Assembly (NCBI RefSeq): GCF_020509005.1
Contig: NC_063018.1
Span: 4,402,001-4,466,000, forward strand
Reading direction: 5' to 3'
DNA from: Fulvia fulva
Lineage: Eukaryota > Ascomycota > Dothideomycetes > Mycosphaerellales > Mycosphaerellaceae
Length of the DNA stretch: 64,000 nt
Part shown: in pieces, positions 63,748 through 64,000 of the stretch
Position numbering within the stretch: the first letter of the stretch is position 1
How the letters are laid out: every line of letters begins with the position of its first letter
The notes under the pieces: model-generated
What the model saw: only the letters and a program-made list of their open reading frames with translations
Database searches by the model: none
Told to the model about the DNA's origin: nothing
Made by a program: the position numbers and the translations under genes

Positions 63748-64000
63748 CTCTTCGGTGAGGATCGCTTCGGTCCTGTCGATCAGGACCGCAGCACGCGTAG
63801 CCATCCTGCAAGGTCCTTCATAGGTGTGAAATTCTCCACAGAGATACAAGATTTTGCTTCCAAGACCTCCAAAGTTCTTAGACGACTTGGCAGGGCGGCC
63901 TTGTGTCTTTGTCGAGCGAAGCTGAACCTCACACTTGAGATGACGCTGCGCGATGCTGCGCCTCGGGTAGGGCAGACTGGTTGTGACTGGCGTACGAACC
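63748..64000 (-). CDS. Partial hypothetical gene running off the right edge
   Basis: On the minus strand one frame is open from the window end to 63748. It has a coding-like, basic composition (CEVQLRSTKTQGRPAKSS, GGLGSKILYLCGEFHTYEGP, ATRAAVLIDRTEAILTEE) and stops being open just after a GTAAGC donor. A second piece (LLDRADVMAGGHGSDTVN, ATADVYGTTRIAVGQLFG) is open at about 63,713-63,540 and could be the next exon, but the only in-frame acceptor would leave a 34-nt intron, which is too short to trust. Family not recognised. Confidence 0.35.

Overview
The window is nuclear DNA of a filamentous ascomycete, most likely a Dothideomycete; the class is my inference. Genes are densely packed. Introns are about 45-80 nt with GTAAGT/GTACGT-like donors and CTGAC/CTAAC branch sites. 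Two AT-rich blocks look like repeat-induced point mutation (RIP) relics. Several genes (RNH202, MCM10, ARP6, DPM3, glucosidase II beta, FAS1/FAS2, CFEM and BTB proteins) are of clearly fungal type.

Layout. 1-11 kb is housekeeping: the 3' end of BRF1 (TFIIIB), a spliced BTB protein, an NtaA/SnaA-type flavin monooxygenase, a divergent RNH202/MCM10 pair whose shared promoter carries two ACGCGAC elements, and a GPI-anchored CFEM protein. 11.1-13.4 kb is a small accessory island: an AT-rich, hairpin-dense relic, then a small secreted cysteine-rich protein gene and its decayed tandem copy. 13.5-23 kb is compact again: a GCIP-like protein, ARP6, an armadillo protein, DPM3, an unresolved low-complexity locus and glucosidase II beta. 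24-28 kb is a long stretch with no gene I can support, ahead of a large disordered protein whose start is fixed by a 5'UTR intron. A metallothionein-like Cys-rich protein follows. 34-48 kb holds the divergent FAS2 and FAS1 genes of cytosolic fatty acid synthase. 48-57 kb holds a Cys/Trp-rich unknown, an HSL-type hydrolase, small membrane proteins and an FSH1-type hydrolase. From 53 kb to the end, intact genes give way to damaged ones: two broken tandem membrane-protein paralogs, an ankyrin gene split over three frames, a multi-HTH gene with a frameshift beside a second AT-rich block, a GH5 cellulase 5' fragment that keeps its promoter, an 18-bp perfect inverted repeat, and a minisatellite.

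How the genes relate. The clearest functional pairings are FAS1 with FAS2 (the two subunits of one enzyme, divergently transcribed) and RNH202 with MCM10 (both genome replication, shared promoter). DPM3 and glucosidase II beta both serve ER glycoprotein synthesis and quality control, but they are not adjacent. I found no convincing new multi-gene system. The most unusual signal is compositional: in several genes on both strands the coding strand changes abruptly from C-rich to G-rich along its length. The most gene-like novelties are the broken tandem membrane-protein family and the secreted-protein duplication next to a RIP relic.
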